NCBI RefSeq assembly: GCF_025340265.1
Contig: NZ_CP022707.1
Span: 2,108,501-2,172,500 of the forward strand
Reading direction: 5' to 3'
DNA from: Novosphingobium sp. 9
Lineage (GTDB): Bacteria; Pseudomonadota; Alphaproteobacteria; Sphingomonadales; Sphingomonadaceae
DNA length: 64,000 nt
The notes under the pieces are model-generated. The model saw only the letters and a program-made list of their open reading frames with translations, ran no database searches and was not told the origin of the DNA. The number at the start of each line of letters is the position of its first letter. The stretch's first letter is position 1. Of the stretch, positions 1 through 9,668 are shown one piece after another. The position numbers and the translations under genes were made by a program.

Positions 1-199
1 CCGCCACGTCGTCGGCGTCGATCGCATAAGTGCCGATCGTGACGCCCGTGCGTGCCTTGACCGACTCCGCGATCGCCTCGCACTTGGAAACCGTGCGGCT
101 GGCGAGATGGATGTCGCTGAAAATATCGGGATTCATCGCCATCTTGTGGACAGCGACCGAGCCGACGCCGCCTGCGCCGATCACCAGAACCTTGCTCAC
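1..199 (-). CDS. Saccharopine dehydrogenase family protein / carboxynorspermidine synthase-like, partial
   Basis: Only the N-terminal 66 residues lie in the window; the gene runs off the left edge. The start is GTG (197-199 on the complement), preceded by a good AAGGAG ribosome site. The protein opens with a Rossmann dinucleotide-binding loop, GAGGVG at residues 8-13, followed by a helix and an ASRT turn, as in LYS1-type saccharopine dehydrogenases and carboxynorspermidine synthases. Members of this family reduce or oxidise an imine formed between an amino acid or polyamine and an aldehyde, using NADP(H). In sphingomonads this form is usually the sym-homospermidine/carboxynorspermidine type, but the substrate cannot be fixed from this fragment. 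It is transcribed away from btaA. Confidence 0.75.
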   Translation of the reverse strand, partial: MSKVLVIGAGGVGSVAVHKMAMNPDIFSDIHLASRTVSKCEAIAESVKARTGVTIGTYAIDADDVA

Positions 200-376
200 C
201 GTACTTCTCCTTGACCCAGATTTCGCTGCGACGAGGTTTGCGCCGCTCAGTCCGGCCCTCTCGCGAAAGCGCCGCATATAGTGCCCGGATGTGACAACAC
301 AACGTGCAGGAACACAAGCAGTGCCGGTTATCAGACTTGGAAATTCCTGCACCACCTGCCGCATCCGGCCGGCCAA

Positions 377-416
377 CCGTCACGGTTGTGCCATCGCCGC
401 GTCATCGCCCGGTCAC
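377..416 (+). promoter_or_regulatory. Pho-box-like array, four heptamers with 11-bp period, upstream of btaA
   Basis: Four 7-base elements sit exactly 11 bp apart: CCGTCAC (377-383), GTGCCAT (388-394), GCGTCAT (399-405) and CGGTCAC (410-416), separated by 4-base spacers GGTT, CGCC and CGCC. The known PhoB site is a direct repeat of CTGTCAT-like heptamers with 4-base spacers, so spacing and the GTCA core both fit, though the copies are GC-rich variants. The array ends 56 bases before the preferred btaA start. The downstream genes make phosphorus-free lipid, a classic phosphate-starvation response. Binding by PhoB is inferred, not shown. Confidence 0.55.
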
Positions 417-472
417 CGGACATCCGCAAAGGGAGCATGAGACGCGCCGCTGCGCCAAGGGACACTCTCGCC

Positions 473-1684
473 ATGCAGCCCAATACCCTGATCGAAGGTG
501 CCGTCGTGCGCCACGAGAGCCCACGCAGTGCACGCCTGCTCGACCGGGCCTTTGCGATGGCTTTCAAGGGTCTCGTCTACGCGCAGATCTGGGAAGATCC
601 GGTGGCCGATATGGCCGCGCTCGACATTCGCCCCGACAGCCACGTGCTGACGATCGCCAGCGGCGGCTGTAACGCGCTGTCCTATCTCACCGCCGATCCC
701 GAAGCGATCACGGTGGTCGATCTCAATACGGCGCATATCGCGCTCAACCGCCTGAAGCACGCCGCGCTGACGCATCTTGACGATTATGCCGCGCTGCGCC
801 GCTTCGTGGTCGAGGCCGATCACCCCGATAATCTGGCGACCTACAAGGTCCACCTTGCGCCGCATCTGGATGAGGCCACGCGACGCTATTGGGAAGGCCG
901 CGATCTGATCGGACGCCGCCGCATCGAGGGCTTCTCCAAAGGCATCTATCGCAAGGGCCTGCTGGGCGTGTTCATCGGCCTCGCCCATGCTGTCGCCAGG
1001 CTCTATCGCATCGATCCGCGCGAAATCCTCGCAGCGCGCGACCTTGAGGAACAGCGTCGCATCTTCGACGAACGCTTCGCCCCGGTGTTCGAGCGCCGCA
1101 TGGTCCGCTGGCTGACAGATCAGCCCGCCTCGCTGTTCGGCCTCGGCATTCCGCCCGCGCAGTACGATGCGCTGGCGGGAGGTCAGAAGATGGCCGACGT
1201 ATTGCGTGCGCGCCTTGAAAAGCTGGCCTGCCACTTCCCGCTGAACGACAATTACTTCGCCTGGCAGGCGTTCTCGCGCGGCTATGGGCGCGCGCTAGAA
1301 GCACCGCTCCCGCCGTGGCTTCAGGAAGGCAATGTCCCGGTCGTGCGTGAGCGACTTGATCGGATCACCCTGCGCCATGCCAACTTCGTCCATGTCCTTC
1401 AGGAAAGTGCGGACGCCTCGCTCGACCGCTATGTGCTGCTCGATGCGCAGGATTGGATGACGGACGGACAACTGACCGAACTGTGGTCCGAAATCACCCG
1501 CACCGCCCGCCCCGGTGCGCGCGTGCTGTTCCGCACCGCCGCCGAGCCCTCGCTGCTGCCGGGGCGCGTGCCCGATACAATCCTCTCGCGCTGGGACTAT
1601 CGCGAAGCCGAATCGGTCAGGGCGACCGCAGATGATCGCTCGTCGATCTATGGCGGCGTCCACCTCTACGTCCTCAAGGCCTGA
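473..1684 (+). CDS. btaA: BtaA: S-adenosylmethionine:diacylglycerol 3-amino-3-carboxypropyltransferase (DUF3419)
   Basis: This enzyme moves the aminocarboxypropyl group of S-adenosylmethionine onto diacylglycerol, the first step to the betaine lipid DGTS, a phosphorus-free membrane lipid. The 403-residue product matches BtaA in length. The SAM-binding loop IASGGCNAL lies at residues 61-69, after the typical N-terminal stretch ending in YAQIWEDP. An in-frame ATG at 437 would add 12 residues and has a nearby GGGAG, but it lies only 20 bases after the Pho-box-like array, where the promoter -10 should be, so I prefer 473. The stop is 4 bases before btaB, so the pair is an operon. Confidence 0.85.
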   Translation: MQPNTLIEGAVVRHESPRSARLLDRAFAMAFKGLVYAQIWEDPVADMAALDIRPDSHVLTIASGGCNALSYLTADPEAITVVDLNTAHIALNRLKHAALTHLDDYAALRRFVVEADHPDNLATYKVHLAPHLDEATRRYWEGRDLIGRRRIEGFSKGIYRKGLLGVFIGLAHAVARLYRIDPREILAARDLEEQRRIFDERFAPVFERRMVRWLTDQPASLFGLGIPPAQYDALAGGQKMADVLRARLEKLACHFPLNDNYFAWQAFSRGYGRALEAPLPPWLQEGNVPVVRERLDRITLRHANFVHVLQESADASLDRYVLLDAQDWMTDGQLTELWSEITRTARPGARVLFRTAAEPSLLPGRVPDTILSRWDYREAESVRATADDRSSIYGGVHLYVLKA

Positions 1685-1688
1685 GCCG

Positions 1689-2333
1689 ATGGCGACGGCT
1701 GCTCCCGACCATGCCGCGCTGATGGACCGCGTCTATCGCGGGCAGCGGCATATCTACGATGTGACCCGTAAGTATTTCCTGTTCGGTCGCGACCGGCTGA
1801 TCGGCGAAATCGACGCAGCGCCCGGCTCGACGGCTCTGGAACTGGGCTGCGGGACAGGCCGCAATCTGGAACTGATCGGCAGACGCTGGCCGGGCGTGAC
1901 GCTGTATGGCCTCGATATTTCTGAGGAAATGCTGCGGAACGCGCGCAAGCGGCTGAGTGCAGCGAGCCGTCTCGTTCAAGGCGACGCCACCCGCTTTGAT
2001 CCGCAAGCACTGTTCGGCGTGACCGGGTTCGACCGCGTGGCGATATCCTATGCCCTCTCGATGATCCCCGATTGGCATGCTGCGCTCGCCGCCGGAGCCG
2101 ATGCTCTCGCACCCGGCGGACGGCTCGATGTGGTGGATTTCGGGGACCTGCACGGCCTCCCGAGCCCGGCCCGCACCGTTCTGCGAGCGTGGCTGACACA
2201 CTTTCACGTCACCCCGCGCCTCGATCTGGAAGCAGCAGCGCAGGACCTCGCACGACGCAAGGGGCTGACAATGGAAAGCCTGCGCGGCCCGCTGGGATAC
2301 TACCGCCTGATCCGCCTTTCGCGTCCGACATGA
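1689..2333 (+). CDS. btaB: BtaB: betaine lipid N-methyltransferase (class I SAM methyltransferase)
   Basis: The 214-residue protein is a class I methyltransferase with SAM motif I ELGCGTG at residues 51-57 and acidic motif II ending in LDIS near residue 75. Placed 4 bases after btaA, it is best read as BtaB, which trimethylates diacylglycerylhomoserine to DGTS. Its length is that of known BtaB proteins (about 200-215 residues). The neighbourhood is the strongest argument for the specific role; by sequence alone it could be another small-molecule methyltransferase. The gene is probably co-regulated with btaA from the Pho-box-like promoter. Confidence 0.8.
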   Translation: MATAAPDHAALMDRVYRGQRHIYDVTRKYFLFGRDRLIGEIDAAPGSTALELGCGTGRNLELIGRRWPGVTLYGLDISEEMLRNARKRLSAASRLVQGDATRFDPQALFGVTGFDRVAISYALSMIPDWHAALAAGADALAPGGRLDVVDFGDLHGLPSPARTVLRAWLTHFHVTPRLDLEAAAQDLARRKGLTMESLRGPLGYYRLIRLSRPT

Positions 2334-2390
2334 TCCAGAGCGACAATTCATCATTGCGAACAACGGGTTCCCGCTCCTAAGCTGGCAGGC

Positions 2391-3364
2391 ATGACCACCA
2401 TGCTCCGCCAGCCTACCGCAGAGGGTGTCGCCCTCGCCGCCCGTCTCGTGTCCGAGATTCTGCCGCAGGCCCCGCTGCTGCCGCTGGAGGTCGAGGGCCG
2501 TACGATCTGGTGCAAGGCCGAGAGCCTGCAACCTGTCGGTGCTTTCAAGATTCGTGGCGCATGGCATCGGCTTTCCGCTCTTACGCAGGACGAGCGCGCG
2601 GCAGGCGTTGTGGGCGTCTCCAGCGGCAATCATGCGCAGGGCGTAGCCTGGGCCGCACGCAAGCTGAGCATCGCCGCGACGATCGTGATGCCGGTCGATG
2701 CCCGAGCGTGAAACTCGCCAATACCCGCGCGCTCGGCGCCGAAGTCGTGCTCTACGACCGGCCCGGCGGTGAGGACCGCGACGAGGTGGCGAACCGCCTC
2801 TGTGCCGAACGCGGCGCCACGCTCGTCCATGCCTATGGCGACCCATGGGTCATCGAAGGTCAGGGCAGCACCGGGATCGAGATCGCCGCGCAGATGGCTG
2901 CGATGGGCATCGGTGGTCCGGATCAGATCGTCTCGCCCTGCGGCGGTGGCGGGCTGACTGCCGGTCTCGCGCTGGCCTGCCCCGATGCCGCAATCGTCCC
3001 GGTCGAACCCGAGGGCTGGGACGATGTTGCCCGCAGCCTCGCCAGCGGCACGATTCAGCGCATCGCTCCAGACGCCCCGGCAACCGCCTGCGATGCGCTG
3101 CAAACGCCCGCGACCTGGCCGATCAACTTCGCGATCCTGAAAGAGCGCTGTCCCTTCGGCCTGATCGCAACCCCCGCCGAAATTCGCGCAGCGCAGCGGC
3201 TTGCCTTCGCAAAGCTGCACCTCGTGATCGAACCGGGCGGCGCCGCAGCACTGGCCGCCGTGCTGGCGGGCAAGGTCGAACTGACCGACCGGACTGCCGT
3301 GATCCTTTCGGGCGGGAACACCGATGCCCCCGCCTTTGCCCAGGTTATCGCGAGCGACGATTGA
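2391..3364 (+). pseudogene. Threonine/serine dehydratase, PLP-dependent, interrupted by a 1-base frameshift
   Basis: Two consecutive frames together encode a complete fold-type II PLP enzyme of about 324 residues. The N-terminal part has the PLP lysine in GAFKIRG (Lys53) and the SSGNHAQG loop. The C-terminal part has the phosphate-binding loop CGGGGLTAG near residue 183 and the closing GGNTD motif. This set is typical of catabolic threonine dehydratases and serine/threonine ammonia-lyases, which make 2-oxobutyrate or pyruvate plus ammonia. The frame breaks at CCC 2701-2703; one extra C restores VDAPSVKLANTRALG. Every key residue survives, so I suspect a sequencing deletion. Whether it serves isoleucine synthesis or threonine catabolism is unknown; it lacks the regulatory domain of long IlvA proteins. 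Confidence 0.85.
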
Positions 3365-3385
3365 CAGCGACGGGGGCGTTCTGGG

Positions 3386-3658
3386 ATGCCCCCGCGCATG
3401 GATTTGGACGATCAGCTTCGCCGCTTCTTCGGCACCGAGGACCTTGCCACGCTTTCGCCCGGCGCGCTCGAATCGGGCGTCGAGCGTATGCAGGTGGAAT
3501 TCGGCCTCGAAACCGATTCGGGCCGCCGCTTCGCGCTCTGGGCATTGATGCACATGTTCGGCGCGGCGCCCGATCTGGACGTGGCGTTCGACAATGAGGC
3601 GGATCGCAATTCCGCCCGCGATTTCATGGATATGCTGGACAAGGTTCAGGGCGGCTGA
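3386..3658 (+). CDS. Small conserved hypothetical protein
   Basis: The product is 90 residues, acidic, largely alpha-helical by composition, with no signal peptide or membrane segment. A second in-frame ATG at 3398 gives an 86-residue form starting MDLDDQL; the longer start has a GGGGG stretch at a suitable distance. It follows the dehydratase by 21 bases on the same strand and ends 18 bases from the convergent rlmD. I do not recognise a domain. Codon use matches the neighbours, which supports a real gene. Confidence 0.6.
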   Translation: MPPRMDLDDQLRRFFGTEDLATLSPGALESGVERMQVEFGLETDSGRRFALWALMHMFGAAPDLDVAFDNEADRNSARDFMDMLDKVQGG

Positions 3659-3676
3659 TCGCGCCCTGAAATCTCG

Positions 3677-4965
3677 TCAGTCGCGGATAAACAGGCTCGC
3701 CAGCTCGACATGGGTCGACCAGCGGAACTGCCCTACCGGGCGCAGTTCCGCGAGCCGGAACCCCGCCTCGATCAGCCGCGCACTATCGCGTGACCAGCTT
3801 GAGGGATTGCACGAGATATAGACCACGCGCTTGACGGTACTGTCGGCGATGCATTCCACCTGTTCGCGCGCACCGGCCCTTGGCGGATCGAGCACGACGG
3901 CGGAAAACCGATTGAGTTCATCAGCTTGCAACGGGTTGCGAAACAGGTCGCGATGGACGCTGAACACCGGCAACTGGGCCTTGTCCGCTGCCGACTTGCA
4001 GGCGAGATGGGCATCGCGCGCCGCTTCGGCGGCGAGCACCTTGGTTTGTGGCCCGGCGAGCGCCAGCGCAAACGTGCCAAGACCGGAAAACAGATCCGCG
4101 ACAAAAGGCTGCCCTTCCAGCCACTGCGTGGTCGCAGCCACCAGCGCGGCCTCGCCATCGAGCGTCGCCTGTAGGAACGAGCCGGGGTTGAACGGGACAG
4201 AGACCGCCCCAGACGGACAGAGACCGGTTCAGGCTCCCACACCGTCTCGAAACCGTAGCCGCCATCCATCGTCAGACGCGCCAGACCATGCGCCCGTGCG
4301 AAATCGAGCATGTCCTCGGTCGCAGAGAGCCCTTCGGCAGTCAGTCCCTTGATGCCGAGATCGACGCCCTGCTCGGTCAACGTCATTTCGATATCCGCTG
4401 CCATGCGCGCCTGCTGGTGCTTCACCGGGCCGCGCGATCCCTTCTTTGCCGGAGCGGCCTTGCCCATCGTGATGAGCAGCTTGCGCAACGGCCCGACAAG
4501 CGCGAACAGTTCCGGCGCCATCACATGGCACTCGGTCAGTTCGACCAGACGGTGCGAGCGTGCTTCACGGAAGCCAATGACGATCCGTCCACCCGAACTT
4601 TCCGCACGCAGCGAAACGCGGCGACGGCTTTTCGGCGGCGAAAGGTAAGGCGCGGCAATCGTTTCAGCGCCCAGCTCCTGCGAGGAGGAGGCATTGGCGA
4701 CCCGCGCCTCGACGAAGGCCGCCAGGCTCTCCTCATCCAACTGCTGGAGCTGGCAGCCCCCGCAACGCCCGAAATGCGCGCAAGGCGGCTGGACGTGGTG
4801 CGGTCCCCATTCGAGCGTAGCGTCCGCCAGCAGCATGTCGCCGGGCGCGGCGCCCCACGCAAAACGGCCACTCGCGGTGATGCCATCCCCCTTGGCGGCG
4901 ATGCGCAGGATTTCCTCGGGGCCGAAGTCCGGCTCGGGTGCGGTTTCGTAGATGTCGTCGTTCAC
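3677..4965 (-). pseudogene. rlmD: RlmD/RumA-type 23S rRNA (uracil-C5) methyltransferase, interrupted by a 1-base frameshift
   Basis: The combined frames give a TrmA/RumA-type RNA m5U methyltransferase of about 429 residues. The N-terminal part carries Fe-S cluster cysteines in CAHFGRCGGC (Cys62, 68, 71). The C-terminal part has the SAM motif DLFSGLGTF, DPPRAG, and the nucleophile motif YISCNPS. The known reaction is methylation of C5 of a uridine in 23S rRNA. The GTG start overlaps the nnrDE stop by 3 bases (GTGA), so the two are translationally coupled. The frame breaks at the run CCCC 4207-4210; one extra C (G on the coding strand) joins the two parts exactly. Which uridine is modified cannot be told. 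Confidence 0.85.
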
Positions 4966-6347
4966 AGGCAGGCCGCTAGCGCAGCGGGTATCGCCTGCGC
5001 AAGCTGTCCTGCGGTGAAAGCCAGGCGGCAATGCCGTGCAGCGTCACCATGAAGCCACACTCCCTGACAGGCCGCCTCGAACGGCTCGACGCCTGAAGCG
5101 AGCCTACTGGCAATCGTTCCCGCGAGGACATCGCCCGTCCCTGCGGTGGAGAGCCACGGGTTCGCGCCTGCCGAACAGGCCAGTCGTCCATCGGGCGCGG
5201 CGACCACGGTATCAGGCCCCTTAGCGACCACGATCATCCCACTCTCCCGTGCCAGTGCGAGCGCCCTCGCGGTCTTGCTGCCGCTGCCGTCGAGATCGAA
5301 CGCACGTTCCAGAGCGACCAGTTCGCCTTCATGCGGCGTCGCCACGACCGGCACTTCGCGTTCTGCAAGCAGGCGCGGTGAAAGCAGCACAAGCGCATCG
5401 GCGTCGAGCAACACCGGCACCGGATCGGCCAGCGCCACGGCCAGCCGTTCGCGCGCAGCAGCATCGCGACCAAGGCCGGGACCGACCAGCACGGCGGCAT
5501 TGCGATGATCGACCAGCACTTCGGCCAGATCGCCGGTATCGACCACGAGATCGGCAGGGCAGTTGCGCTTGCTATCGGCAAACAGCTTCACATAACCCGC
5601 ACCGGCACCCTGTGCCGCAAGGCTGGCAAGGATCGCCGCACCGGGCATCGCCCCGCCGACGACCGCGAGCAGTCCGCGCATATATTTGTGGGCATCAGCA
5701 CCGGGCCTTGCGATCTTCGGGCGGCCGATCATCGTCGCCGCGCCATCGACCGGCGCGATGCCGATCGGAACCAGCCGCTTCTCGCCCATCATCGCACAGG
5801 CAGGCATCAACACATGGGCGAATTTCCAGCCCCCGAGCGCCAGCGTCAGATCATACGACGGTAGCCCCGGATTGAGCGCCATGCCGGTGTCGGTCTGCAA
5901 GCCGCTCGGCAGATCAATGGCAACCCGGTGGCGATGCTGCTCTGTAAGCGCCTGCAACAGTGCCAGTGCTTCGGCTTCCAGCGGACGCGAAAGTCCCGAC
6001 CCGAACAGCGCATCGACGAAGACGTCTCCGTGCGCGGTCGCATCTGCATTTTGCAATATCTCGCCGTGCCACAGGGAGCGGGCGCGCTGCGCTGCCTCGG
6101 TCTTCGGCACGAGGGGCGCGATCACCACCACATCGCCACCGCGCTGTCGCAGCGCTTCGGCCAAAACATAGCCGTCGCCACCGTTGTTTCCGGGGCCGCA
6201 CAGCACCGTCACGCGCCTGCCTGCCGCCATGCGCCAGATCCATTGCGCGGCGCCTTCTCCGGCGCGTTTCATCAGTTCGTGAACATCGGTGCCGGTGGCG
6301 ATCAGGGCCTCTTCGGCCTCGCGCATCTGGGCGGCTGTCAGGATCAT
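4962..6347 (-). CDS. nnr: Bifunctional NAD(P)H-hydrate epimerase / ADP-dependent NAD(P)H-hydrate dehydratase
   Basis: This enzyme repairs damaged NADH and NADPH hydrates. The 461-residue protein has the YjeF N-terminal epimerase domain with GPGNNGGDGYV at residues 51-61, and the ribokinase-like dehydratase domain ending in the phosphate-binding motif AGTGDVLAG near residue 402-410. The length is normal for the fused form. It lies 18 bases after the lipoprotein gene and overlaps rlmD by 3 bases, so the three genes are probably one transcript. Both domains look intact. Confidence 0.93.
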   Translation of the reverse strand: MILTAAQMREAEEALIATGTDVHELMKRAGEGAAQWIWRMAAGRRVTVLCGPGNNGGDGYVLAEALRQRGGDVVVIAPLVPKTEAAQRARSLWHGEILQNADATAHGDVFVDALFGSGLSRPLEAEALALLQALTEQHRHRVAIDLPSGLQTDTGMALNPGLPSYDLTLALGGWKFAHVLMPACAMMGEKRLVPIGIAPVDGAATMIGRPKIARPGADAHKYMRGLLAVVGGAMPGAAILASLAAQGAGAGYVKLFADSKRNCPADLVVDTGDLAEVLVDHRNAAVLVGPGLGRDAAARERLAVALADPVPVLLDADALVLLSPRLLAEREVPVVATPHEGELVALERAFDLDGSGSKTARALALARESGMIVVAKGPDTVVAAPDGRLACSAGANPWLSTAGTGDVLAGTIASRLASGVEPFEAACQGVWLHGDAARHCRLAFTAGQLAQAIPAALAACL

Positions 6348-6365
6348 CCGGCTTTACTCGTTTCG

Positions 6366-6800
6366 TCAGACAGCATCATGCGAGGCAACGCTAGCGCTGT
6401 CCTCCGGTTGCGAGGCGCCGTCGCCCTCGACATGTGCGGGGAAGCGGTAACGATCGCTGCCGACGCGCACTTCGAGCTTGCCGTCCGACAGCCGTGTCGA
6501 GGCAGAAAGCGCGCCGTCGGCGACCGCAATACCGCTGCCGTCCTGCATCACCTCGAAACGGCGAAAGCCGCCATCGGGATGATGGACCACCAACGAGAGT
6601 TGCCCTCCCACCTCGACCCGCTGCACTGTGCAATCCGGCTTGAACGCCTTTTCGCCGCCGACCGCGCAGGCGATGGTATCCTGCCCGACCGCCGCCACAT
6701 CTGTATCGCCGGAGCGAGAGCAACCCGCTGCAAACGGCAGGATCGCCATCGCGGCAACGATGTATGTGAGGCGGGCAATTGGACGGGAAACACAAGCCAT
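6366..6800 (-). CDS. Putative lipoprotein of unknown function
   Basis: The 144-residue product has an N-terminal signal peptide ending in a lipobox, LPFAAGC, with Cys27 as the likely lipidated residue. The mature part is small, polar and apparently beta-rich, with no recognisable domain; it contains three further cysteines or cysteine-near segments that might form a disulfide. It is first in the probable transcript with nnr and rlmD. A second in-frame ATG at residue 18 would destroy the signal peptide, so the upstream start is preferred. Function is unknown. Confidence 0.7.
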   Translation of the reverse strand: MACVSRPIARLTYIVAAMAILPFAAGCSRSGDTDVAAVGQDTIACAVGGEKAFKPDCTVQRVEVGGQLSLVVHHPDGGFRRFEVMQDGSGIAVADGALSASTRLSDGKLEVRVGSDRYRFPAHVEGDGASQPEDSASVASHDAV

Positions 6801-6910
6801 TCACAAGGGATACCGTCTGTGTGCGAGGCTTGATAGCCCACCTTGACGGAATGGCATGAGGTGTGGCGAAAATACCGCCGTCCACGAAAGCAGGCTGGCG
6901 CGAAGAGGTA

Positions 6911-6955
6911 AATGCCAGCGAGCCACCGTCCCGCCTGAACGGAACGATGGCTCGC
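6911..6955 (-). terminator. Hairpin downstream of ilvD, probable terminator
   Basis: Arms GCGAGCCA (6918-6925) and TGGCTCGC (6948-6955) pair perfectly, with further inner pairing, 33 bases after the ilvD stop. The T-tract on the complement is weak (TGGCATTT), so terminator strength is uncertain. Confidence 0.5.
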
Positions 6956-6987
6956 AGGTTTCTTGCCTTACCCGTCCGGCACGAAAA

Positions 6988-8844
6988 TCAGCCGCGCTTG
7001 AGCTGGCTCACGTCACGGATGGCGCCCTTGGCAGCGCTGGTGGTCATCGCGGCATAAGCCTGAAGTGCGGCGGACACCTTACGCTTGCGTGGGTGGACCG
7101 GCGACCAGGCATCGGCTCCTCGCGCTTCCTGCGCTGCACGGCGCTCAGCCATTTCCTCATCGCTGATCATCAGCGTGATCGAACGATCGGGAATATCGAT
7201 GGCGATGGTATCGCCGTTCTCGACCAGACCGATCTCGCCACCCTCTGCTGCTTCCGGCGAGGCGTGGCCGATGGAAAGGCCCGAGGTGCCGCCCGAGAAA
7301 CGCCCGTCGGTCAGCAGCGCGCAGGCTTTGCCGAGGCCCTTCGACTTCAGGTAGCTGGTGGGATAGAGCATTTCCTGCATGCCTGGGCCACCGCGCGGGC
7401 CTTCGTAGCGGATCACCACCACGCTGCCCTCGGTAACTTCACCGCCAAGAATCCCTGCGACTGCCGCGTCCTGACTTTCATAGACGCGCGCGGTGCCGGT
7501 GAACTTGAGGATGCTTTCGTCGACGCCTGCGGTCTTCACGATGCAGCCATCACGCGCGATGTTGCCGTACAGCACCGCAAGGCCGCCGTCCTGGCTGAAC
7601 GCGTGCTCCTTGGAGCGGATGACACCCGCTTCACGGTCGAGGTCCAGTTCCTTCCAGCGCCGGTTCTGGCTGAAGGCGACCTGTGTCGGCACGCCGCCGG
7701 GCGCCGCCTTGTAGAACTCCTGCACCGAAGGCTCGTTGGTGCGCGAGATATCCCAGCGATTGAGCGCATCGCCCAGCGTACGGGCGTGAACGGTCGGCTG
7801 ATCGCCGTGCAGCAGGCCTGCGCGCTCCAGTTGGCCGAGGATCGCCATGATGCCGCCTGCGCGGTGAACGTCTTCCATGTGGACGTCGGACTTTGCGGGC
7901 GCGACCTTCGACAGGCACGGCACCTTGCGGCTGAGACGATCGATGTCCTGCATGGTAAAATCGACGCCTGCCTCGGCGGCAGCGGCCAGCAAGTGTAGCA
8001 CGGTGTTGGTCGATCCGCCCATCGCAATATCGAGGCTCATCGCGTTCTCGAACGCCTCGAACGTGGCGATGCCGCGCGGCAGGACACTTTCGTCTTCCTG
8101 CTCGTAGTAGCGCTGGCAAAGATCGACGACGAGGCGTCCGGCTTCGCGGAACAGCCGCTCACGGTCAGCATGGGTTGCCAGCGTCGAGCCGTTGCCCGGC
8201 AACGAGAGGCCCAGCGCTTCGGTGAGGCAGTTCATCGAGTTGGCGGTGAACATGCCCGAGCACGATCCGCAGGTCGGGCAGGCCGAACGCTCGATCGCCT
8301 TCACTTCCTCGTCGGTATAGCTCTCATCGGCAGCGGCGACCATCGCATCGACCAGATCGAGCGCGTGCTCCTTGCCGCGCAGCACGACCTTGCCGGCTTC
8401 CATCGGTCCGCCCGAGACGAAGACCACCGGAATGTTGATGCGCATCGCGGCCATCAGCATGCCGGGCGTGATCTTGTCGCAGTTCGAGATGCACACCATC
8501 GCATCCGCGCAGTGGGCATTGACCATGTATTCGACGCTGTCAGCGATCAGGTCGCGGCTGGGCAGCGAATAGAGCATGCCGTCGTGGCCCATGGCGATGC
8601 CGTCATCGACCGCGATAGTGTTGAATTCCTTGGCAACGCCGCCCGCCGCCTCGATCTCGCGAGCGACGAGTTGGCCCAAATCCTTGAGGTGGACGTGGCC
8701 GGGCACGAACTGGGTGAACGAGTTTACCACCGCGATGATCGGCTTGCCGAAATCATCGTCCTTCATCCCCGTCGCGCGCCAGAGGCCACGCGCGCCCGCC
8801 ATGTTGCGGCCGTGGGTGGAAGTGCGGGAACGATAGGCAGGCAT
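6988..8844 (-). CDS. ilvD: Dihydroxy-acid dehydratase
   Basis: IlvD dehydrates 2,3-dihydroxy-isovalerate and 2,3-dihydroxy-3-methylvalerate to the keto acids of valine and isoleucine. The 618-residue product equals the usual length. Fe-S ligand regions are visible: [12 protein letters not shown] around residues 118-129 and [16 protein letters not shown] further on. The start ATG at 8844 (MPAYRSR) has GGAG nine bases upstream; the longer reading frame upstream is not conserved in character. It appears to be monocistronic, with its own 3' hairpin. No leader peptide or attenuator is visible upstream. Confidence 0.97.
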   Translation of the reverse strand: MPAYRSRTSTHGRNMAGARGLWRATGMKDDDFGKPIIAVVNSFTQFVPGHVHLKDLGQLVAREIEAAGGVAKEFNTIAVDDGIAMGHDGMLYSLPSRDLIADSVEYMVNAHCADAMVCISNCDKITPGMLMAAMRINIPVVFVSGGPMEAGKVVLRGKEHALDLVDAMVAAADESYTDEEVKAIERSACPTCGSCSGMFTANSMNCLTEALGLSLPGNGSTLATHADRERLFREAGRLVVDLCQRYYEQEDESVLPRGIATFEAFENAMSLDIAMGGSTNTVLHLLAAAAEAGVDFTMQDIDRLSRKVPCLSKVAPAKSDVHMEDVHRAGGIMAILGQLERAGLLHGDQPTVHARTLGDALNRWDISRTNEPSVQEFYKAAPGGVPTQVAFSQNRRWKELDLDREAGVIRSKEHAFSQDGGLAVLYGNIARDGCIVKTAGVDESILKFTGTARVYESQDAAVAGILGGEVTEGSVVVIRYEGPRGGPGMQEMLYPTSYLKSKGLGKACALLTDGRFSGGTSGLSIGHASPEAAEGGEIGLVENGDTIAIDIPDRSITLMISDEEMAERRAAQEARGADAWSPVHPRKRKVSAALQAYAAMTTSAAKGAIRDVSQLKRG

Positions 8845-8927
8845 TTGGGGGACTCCGGTATGCTTCGATAAAGAGAGAAGCGCCGCCCCTACTCCACTCT
8901 TGCGCGCAATCGAAGCAAAAAATGAAC

Positions 8928-9668
8928 TCACATATCGAGTTTTAGCGCAACTTTATTACAGATGTGCGCAAGCCGTTCTGCCCAAAGCGCTTGCCCTTCC
9001 GCATCGGCGATCAGATCCTGACGCACTTCGACACCCAGATAGGGGCGCCCATCAGCCTCGGCATGGCGGTTCATTGTCGCGTTCAGAACCTTGCCCGAAT
9101 AGGGCAACTGATCGCCAACGATCAGGCCTTCGGCTTCCAGCAGCGGGATGGCGATCCGTGCCGCGCGGTCGTCCTCATTATAAAGAATGCCGATCTCCCA
9201 CGGACGCGCCTGTGCGGGATCGCTTTCCAGCGACGGCGTGAAGCTGTGCAGCGAGAGGATCAGCTGCTGCGGCACCGCGTCGAGCAGACGCTCCAGCCCC
9301 TCGTGATAGGGCCGGAAGAAGCGCGACAGGCGCTGTTCACGACCTTCCGCATCGATCCGGTTTCCGGGAATGTCGTGACCGTCCGAGGTCTCGGGGACCA
9401 ATCCTGCCGCCCCCTCGTCGCGATTGAAATCGCACACGAGACGGCTGACGCGGGCGAGATAGGCGGCGATGCCGGGGCGCACCATCGCCTCGGCCACCCC
9501 CGTCACACCGATATCGACTGCGATATGCAGGTCCACCAGCGCCGGATCGATGCCAAGGTCGATCCCGTCCGGCACCCGGTTCGAGGCATGATCTGAGACG
9601 ACCAGCAAGCCGCCGAACTTCGGCTCTCCGATCAGGCGGGCAACGTCTGCGTAGTCATCCATATTCAT
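8928..9668 (-). CDS. N-formylglutamate amidohydrolase family protein
   Basis: The 246-residue protein has the family's metal-site signatures: SDHASN at residues 25-30, the [12 protein letters not shown] segment and LSLHSF. Known members hydrolyse N-formylglutamate in histidine degradation, but no hut genes are near, so the natural substrate is uncertain. The start ATG at 9668 overlaps the ispE stop (ATGA), which fixes the start and indicates translational coupling. The gene ends 83 bases before the ilvD start. It is the last member of the ETF-QO to amidohydrolase run. Confidence 0.85.
   Translation of the reverse strand: MNMDDYADVARLIGEPKFGGLLVVSDHASNRVPDGIDLGIDPALVDLHIAVDIGVTGVAEAMVRPGIAAYLARVSRLVCDFNRDEGAAGLVPETSDGHDIPGNRIDAEGREQRLSRFFRPYHEGLERLLDAVPQQLILSLHSFTPSLESDPAQARPWEIGILYNEDDRAARIAIPLLEAEGLIVGDQLPYSGKVLNATMNRHAEADGRPYLGVEVRQDLIADAEGQALWAERLAHICNKVALKLDM

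Noticed and set aside
437..472. ATG 437 as the btaA start
   Set aside because: It lies only 20 bases after the Pho-box-like array, where the promoter -10 and transcript start should be; ATG 473 gives a normal-length BtaA.
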